Shown here piece by piece: positions 6,299-9,114 of a stretch of 9,114 nt of DNA. Source of the DNA: Campylobacterales bacterium (GTDB taxonomy: Bacteria > Campylobacterota > Campylobacteria > Campylobacterales > Sulfurovaceae); NCBI GenBank assembly GCA_014763905.1, contig JACXUN010000045.1, positions 1 to 9,114 on the forward strand. Direction: 5' to 3'. The notes below the pieces were generated by a model, which ran no database searches, was not told where the DNA came from, and saw nothing but the letters and a program-made list of their open reading frames with translations. Each line of letters starts with the position of its first letter. The stretch's first letter is position 1. The position numbers and the translations under genes are program-made.

Positions 6299-6333
6299 TA
6301 TCATTTCTCACATAAAGCAAAAGAGAAATGATA
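6299..6333. repeat. 11-base inverted repeat next to the terminator
   Basis: TATCATTTCTC (6299-6309) and GAGAAATGATA (6323-6333) are perfectly complementary around a 13-base loop. The hairpin abuts the GC-rich terminator hairpin, only one base away, and starts 15 bases past the accA stop. It has no T-run on either strand. It may protect transcript 3' ends or help pausing before the terminator. Confidence 0.5.
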
Positions 6334-6348
6334 AGAAGATGACCTGCT

Positions 6349-7284
6349 TTATTCAGCAAATGCTCCGATAGAGGTCAATCGTTTATATCGAGCTTCCAAC
6401 ATCTCATCCACCGGCATAGCTTGAAGTGCTTTGAGATTTTCCATAAAGTAAGTTTTGAGTACTTCTGCTGCTTTTTGCTTCTCACGGTGAGCACCGATCA
6501 ACGGCTCATCTAGCACATCATCCACCAAACCATGTTCCAAAAGATCACTTGGCGTGATTTTGAGAGCACTACTTGCCTGCTCTACTTTTTTAGGGTCATT
6601 CCATAAAATTGCGGCACACCCTTCCGGAGAGATAACAGAAAAGACTGAATAACGCATCATCGCTAACTTATCGGCTACACCGATAGCCAAGGCACCACCC
6701 GATCCCCCTTCGCCGATGACGACAGAGATCATCGGGACTTTGACACTGGTGAACTCAAACAGGTTTTTGGCAATCGCTTCACTCTGTCCACGCTCTTCTG
6801 CACCCAATCCCGGATAGGCTCCCGGAGTGTCGATCAGCATCAATACTGGAATATTGAACTTCTCTGCCAAACGTACGGCTCGGAGTGCTTTTCGGTATCC
6901 TTCCGGATTGGGCATTCCGAAGTTTCGCTTCAGTTTATGCTTGGTTCCCCGTCCTTTTTGTTCACCGATTATCATCGTCTTTTGACCATCGATATAACCC
7001 AAATAACAGAGAATCGCCGGATCGTCACGGAACGCTCGATCACCGTGAATCTCATAGTAGTCTTTCATAATCAAACGAATATAGTCCAATGCATACGGAC
7101 GATCTGGATGTCTAGCCAACTGCAACTTTTGATAATCACTGAGTGATTTAAAGGTTTTGCTTACCTCTTTATCTAAATCTTTTTGAAAACTCTCCAGTGC
7201 ATATTGATCATCTCTTGCCCGAGCTGAATCGATATCATTCTGAAGTTGTTCAATTTTTTTCTCAAACTCTAAATAAGTTGCCAT
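6349..7284 (-). CDS. accA: Acetyl-CoA carboxylase carboxyltransferase subunit alpha
   Basis: AccA with AccD moves carboxyl from biotin on AccB to acetyl-CoA, giving malonyl-CoA, the first committed step of fatty-acid synthesis. The 311-residue length matches bacterial AccA. The N-terminal 50 residues are a predicted coiled coil. ARHPDRPY (57-64), [11 protein letters not shown] (81-91), [19 protein letters not shown] (152-170), [12 protein letters not shown] (191-202) with the oxyanion-hole glycines, and [10 protein letters not shown] (219-228) are family hallmarks of the crotonase-like fold. The ATG has AAGGA 6 bases upstream, and this site overlaps the fabF stop codon. Only 9 bases separate the two genes, so co-translation with fabF is likely. 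accD, accB and accC are not in the window, as is common in this phylum. Confidence 0.97.
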   Translation of the reverse strand: MATYLEFEKKIEQLQNDIDSARARDDQYALESFQKDLDKEVSKTFKSLSDYQKLQLARHPDRPYALDYIRLIMKDYYEIHGDRAFRDDPAILCYLGYIDGQKTMIIGEQKGRGTKHKLKRNFGMPNPEGYRKALRAVRLAEKFNIPVLMLIDTPGAYPGLGAEERGQSEAIAKNLFEFTSVKVPMISVVIGEGGSGGALAIGVADKLAMMRYSVFSVISPEGCAAILWNDPKKVEQASSALKITPSDLLEHGLVDDVLDEPLIGAHREKQKAAEVLKTYFMENLKALQAMPVDEMLEARYKRLTSIGAFAE

Positions 7285-7293
7285 GCAACATCC

Positions 7294-8511
7294 TTATATT
7301 TTTTTGAAGATTACGACTCCGTTTGTTCCACCAAAACCAAACGAGTTGCTCATGACCACATTCAACTCGGCATCTCTTGCCACATTTGGAACATAATCTA
7401 AATCACACTCAGGATCCGGTGTCGTGTAGTTAATCGTCGGAGGAATTTTTCCATCACGCATTGCCATCAACGAGATAACCGCTTCAATCGCTCCGGCAGC
7501 ACCGAGGCAATGTCCGATCTGTCCTTTGGTAGAACTAATTGGAGGACAGTTTGCCGCTCCGCCGAATGCCTCTTTGATTGCTGCGGTTTCATTTTTGTCG
7601 TTTGCCGGCGTACTGGTTCCGTGAGCATTGATATAGTCTACTTTGACATCTCCCGCCATGCTTAATGCCGCCTGTATTGCTCGAAGCGGACCATCCGGTA
7701 CCGGTGTCGTAATATGATTCGCATCACCACTCTCACCAAAACCGATTACTTCAGCATAGATTCTGGCTCCTCTGGCTACCGCTGCTTCATACTCTTCTAG
7801 TACCAATGCACCGGCTCCTTCACCCATAACAAAACCGCTTCGATCGGCATCAAACGGTCGTGAAGCTCCTTGAGGATCTTCATTATTGGTACTCAATGCT
7901 TTCATCGAAGCAAATCCACCGATTCCTGCACCACAGATTGCAGACTCGGCTCCGACAATCAACATCTTATCCGCACCGCCAAGCATAATGGTTTTGGCTC
8001 CTTCAGAGATCGCATGGGTTCCGGCTGCACATGCGGTTACTACTGAAAGGTTTGGTCCTTTGAGTCCATGATCAATGGAGATAAATCCACCCAGCATATT
8101 GACTAATGAGGAGGGGATAAAGAATGGAGAGACACGACGCGGTCCTTTGGTTTCACAAATAACCGAGTTTTTCTCAATATTAGGAAGACCTCCAATACCC
8201 GATGCTGATACAATTCCAAATCTGAATTTATTAACAGATTCTTCAATATTGGCATCTGCCATTGCTTCATTGGCCGCTTTCATCCCCAATTGAATAAAAC
8301 GATCTGCTTTTTTTACTTCTTTAGCATCCATTACTTCACTTGGGTCAAAATCAACAATCTCACCTGCAATTTGAACAGAGTATTGGCTGATATCAAAAGA
8401 CTCAATCTTTTTGATTCCGCATTTTCCTTCTAAAATGGCAGAAAATGCCGTTTCCTTATCTTGCCCTACACTGTTGATCATTCCTAAGCCGGTAACTACT
8501 ACACGTTTCAC
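7294..8511 (-). CDS. fabF: Beta-ketoacyl-ACP synthase II
   Basis: FabF condenses malonyl-ACP with acyl-ACP to lengthen fatty acids in the cytoplasmic type II system. The 405-residue thiolase-fold protein has the Cys-His-His active site: Cys161 in TACAAGTHA (159-167), His297 in NAHGTSTP (295-302) and His334 in GQIGHCLGAAG (330-340), with Lys329 just before. GFVMGEGAGALVLEE (226-240) and the C-terminal SNSFGFGGTN (388-397) are typical. SGDANHITTP (261-270) matches FabF rather than FabB. The start is GTG (8511), with AGGAG 5 bases upstream; the next residues KRVVVTGLG match the family's N-terminus. It lies between acpP (120 bases upstream, with a hairpin) and accA (9 bases downstream). In Campylobacterota it is often the main elongating enzyme, which I infer here but cannot show. 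Confidence 0.97.
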   Translation of the reverse strand: MKRVVVTGLGMINSVGQDKETAFSAILEGKCGIKKIESFDISQYSVQIAGEIVDFDPSEVMDAKEVKKADRFIQLGMKAANEAMADANIEESVNKFRFGIVSASGIGGLPNIEKNSVICETKGPRRVSPFFIPSSLVNMLGGFISIDHGLKGPNLSVVTACAAGTHAISEGAKTIMLGGADKMLIVGAESAICGAGIGGFASMKALSTNNEDPQGASRPFDADRSGFVMGEGAGALVLEEYEAAVARGARIYAEVIGFGESGDANHITTPVPDGPLRAIQAALSMAGDVKVDYINAHGTSTPANDKNETAAIKEAFGGAANCPPISSTKGQIGHCLGAAGAIEAVISLMAMRDGKIPPTINYTTPDPECDLDYVPNVARDAELNVVMSNSFGFGGTNGVVIFKKI

Positions 8512-8555
8512 TCGATCTCCTATACTATTAAGATATATATCAGAAGATATTTTAG

Positions 8556-8566
8556 ATTGTACTATA
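8556..8566 (-). promoter_or_regulatory. Possible fabF promoter -10 region
   Basis: On the minus strand TATAGTACAAT contains two overlapping -10-like words (TATAGT 8561-8566 and TACAAT 8556-8561), after a T-rich stretch and after the acpP-fabF hairpin. Transcription from here would give a leader of about 40 bases for fabF-accA. The gap is AT-rich, so chance matches are likely. Confidence 0.3.
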
Positions 8567-8580
8567 ACTTCTCAAATATA

Positions 8581-8621
8581 TGTTAAAATAAACCCTACAC
8601 TATATAAGTAGTAGGGTTTAT
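8581..8621 (-). terminator. Hairpin after acpP, terminator or attenuator
   Basis: Read on the minus strand, ATAAACCCTAC (8621-8611) pairs perfectly with GTAGGGTTTAT (8598-8588) around a 12-base loop, and the stem is followed by TTTAACA. It lies 10 bases past the acpP stop. Its T-tail (TTTATTTTAACA, counting the stem end) is short, so partial termination is plausible. This would let acpP, needed in large amounts, be made in excess over fabF and accA. Confidence 0.6.
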
Positions 8622-8631
8622 AAAAGGTTGA

Positions 8632-8865
8632 TTAACCTTGAATCTTTTCGATGAAAGCAATCGCATCTGCTACGGTAGCAATTTTTTCAGCATCTTCGTC
8701 AGGGATTTCGATTTCAAATTTCTCCTCAAGTGCCATAACGAGTTCAACAACATCAAGGCTGTCTGCACCAAGATCTTCTACAAACTTGGAGTCCTCTTTC
8801 ACCTCATCCGGGCTTACGTTTAGTTGCTCTACAACTACTTCTTTTACATCATCAAATAGTGCCAT
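8632..8865 (-). CDS. acpP: Acyl carrier protein
   Basis: AcpP carries acyl chains as thioesters on a phosphopantetheine arm. The 77-residue acidic protein has the attachment motif GADSLD with Ser36, and the four-helix pattern with helix [18 protein letters not shown] (35-50) used for docking with partner enzymes. There are no Cys residues and the length is standard. The ATG has AGGAG 6 bases upstream. It leads the minus-strand set acpP, fabF, accA, though a hairpin separates it from fabF. Its own strong promoter (8900-8905) fits the high level of ACP in cells. In relatives fabG often lies just upstream, but the window ends before one could be seen. Confidence 0.98.
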   Translation of the reverse strand: MALFDDVKEVVVEQLNVSPDEVKEDSKFVEDLGADSLDVVELVMALEEKFEIEIPDEDAEKIATVADAIAFIEKIQG

Positions 8866-8899
8866 GACACTCTCCTAATTGTTTAAATTTATGCCCGTA

Positions 8900-8915
8900 A
8901 GTATAGCAAAAAAAA
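8900..8915 (-). promoter_or_regulatory. acpP promoter (extended -10 with T-tract)
   Basis: On the minus strand TATACT (8900-8905) is preceded by TGC (8906-8908), making an extended -10, and by a run of eight Ts (8908-8915). This is the form described for Campylobacterota housekeeping promoters. Predicted transcription start is near 8893, leaving a leader of about 28 bases. Confidence 0.6.
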
Positions 8916-8940
8916 CACTAAAAGCTTATTACGAATAAAA

Positions 8941-9114
8941 AATCTACTTTTTTACTTCTCAATGTGTATCACAAAGTTGCTCTAACAGTTTACTCGACAT
9001 CCCATAAAATAGGAGCTATCTTCTCTTTTTTAAATTTTTAACATTTGTAACATTTCGTTTTTATTCCACAAATAATCCACAAAAAATATATTTATTTTTA
9101 TTTTTATTTTATCT
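8941..9114. other. AT-rich right edge with repeats and DnaA-box-like words, no gene seen
   Basis: I see no reading frame here. There are three notable items. TGTGTATCACA (8963-8973) is a short inverted repeat. TAACATTT occurs twice with a 9-base period (9039-9046 and 9048-9055). TTATTCCACA (9061-9070) and TAATCCACA (9073-9081) each resemble the DnaA box TTATCCACA and are followed by about 30 bases of pure A/T. The window ends here, so their setting is unknown. Confidence 0.3.

Noticed and set aside
8651..8878. Ser-rich open frame on the plus strand opposite acpP
   Set aside because: It is the mirror of a highly conserved acyl carrier protein, and its Ser/Thr richness follows from the acidic codons of acpP.
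8963..8973. TGTGTATCACA as a CRP- or FNR-like site
   Set aside because: The spacer is 3 bases, not the 6 of CRP sites, and it lacks the FNR TTGAT arms. A short match in AT-rich DNA is expected by chance.
1..9114. CRISPR array, insertion sequence, prophage, toxin-antitoxin or defence genes
   Set aside because: No regularly spaced repeats, terminal inverted repeats, transposase or nuclease-effector motifs are visible. All sizeable genes are assigned to core families.

Overview
The window looks like chromosomal DNA from a free-living member of the Campylobacterota (formerly Epsilonproteobacteria), probably of the Sulfurimonas/Sulfuricurvum/Sulfurovum type. This rests on protein style, on promoters with good -10 boxes and T-rich upstream DNA but no clear -35, and on gene order. 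From memory, acpP-fabF-accA and the rpmB/rpe/dnaQ neighbourhood also lie close together in Campylobacter jejuni, and a two-helix RCK potassium channel gene sits beside rpmB in Helicobacter pylori. I could not run a search, so genus and species are open. No mobile element, phage gene, CRISPR array, tRNA or rRNA is visible. This is a core-genome region.

Layout. (1) Positions 99-3025, minus strand, read in the order rpmB (ribosomal protein L28), a two-transmembrane RCK potassium channel, argJ (arginine biosynthesis) and a small DUF465/YdcH-like protein. Channel and argJ overlap by 8 bases. (2) A divergent promoter region at about 3026-3261 separates rpmB from a plus-strand cluster. (3) Positions 3262-5270, plus strand: rpe (ribulose-phosphate 3-epimerase), trpF (phosphoribosylanthranilate isomerase) and a DnaQ-family DEDDh exonuclease, tightly packed, with trpF and the exonuclease overlapping by 17 bases. 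(4) Positions 5351-6244, plus strand: a lipoprotein with two SPOR domains and a long Ser/Thr/Tyr/Gly-rich linker. (5) A convergent terminator region at 6245-6348 with two hairpins. (6) Positions 6349-8865, minus strand: the fatty-acid synthesis group acpP, fabF, accA, with a hairpin between acpP and fabF. (7) An AT-rich region without genes at 8866-9114, holding the acpP promoter and two DnaA-box-like words near the right edge.

How the genes fit together. AccA helps make malonyl-CoA, AcpP carries the growing chain and FabF elongates it, so group 6 is one pathway. Groups 1 and 3 mix translation, ion transport, amino-acid, pentose-phosphate and DNA metabolism. Their packing suggests co-transcription rather than shared function. 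I see no clear undescribed system. The most interesting signals are a strong internal ribosome binding site inside the potassium channel gene that could yield a free RCK subunit, the loss of the usual glycine motif in that RCK domain, and the unusual linker of the double-SPOR lipoprotein.
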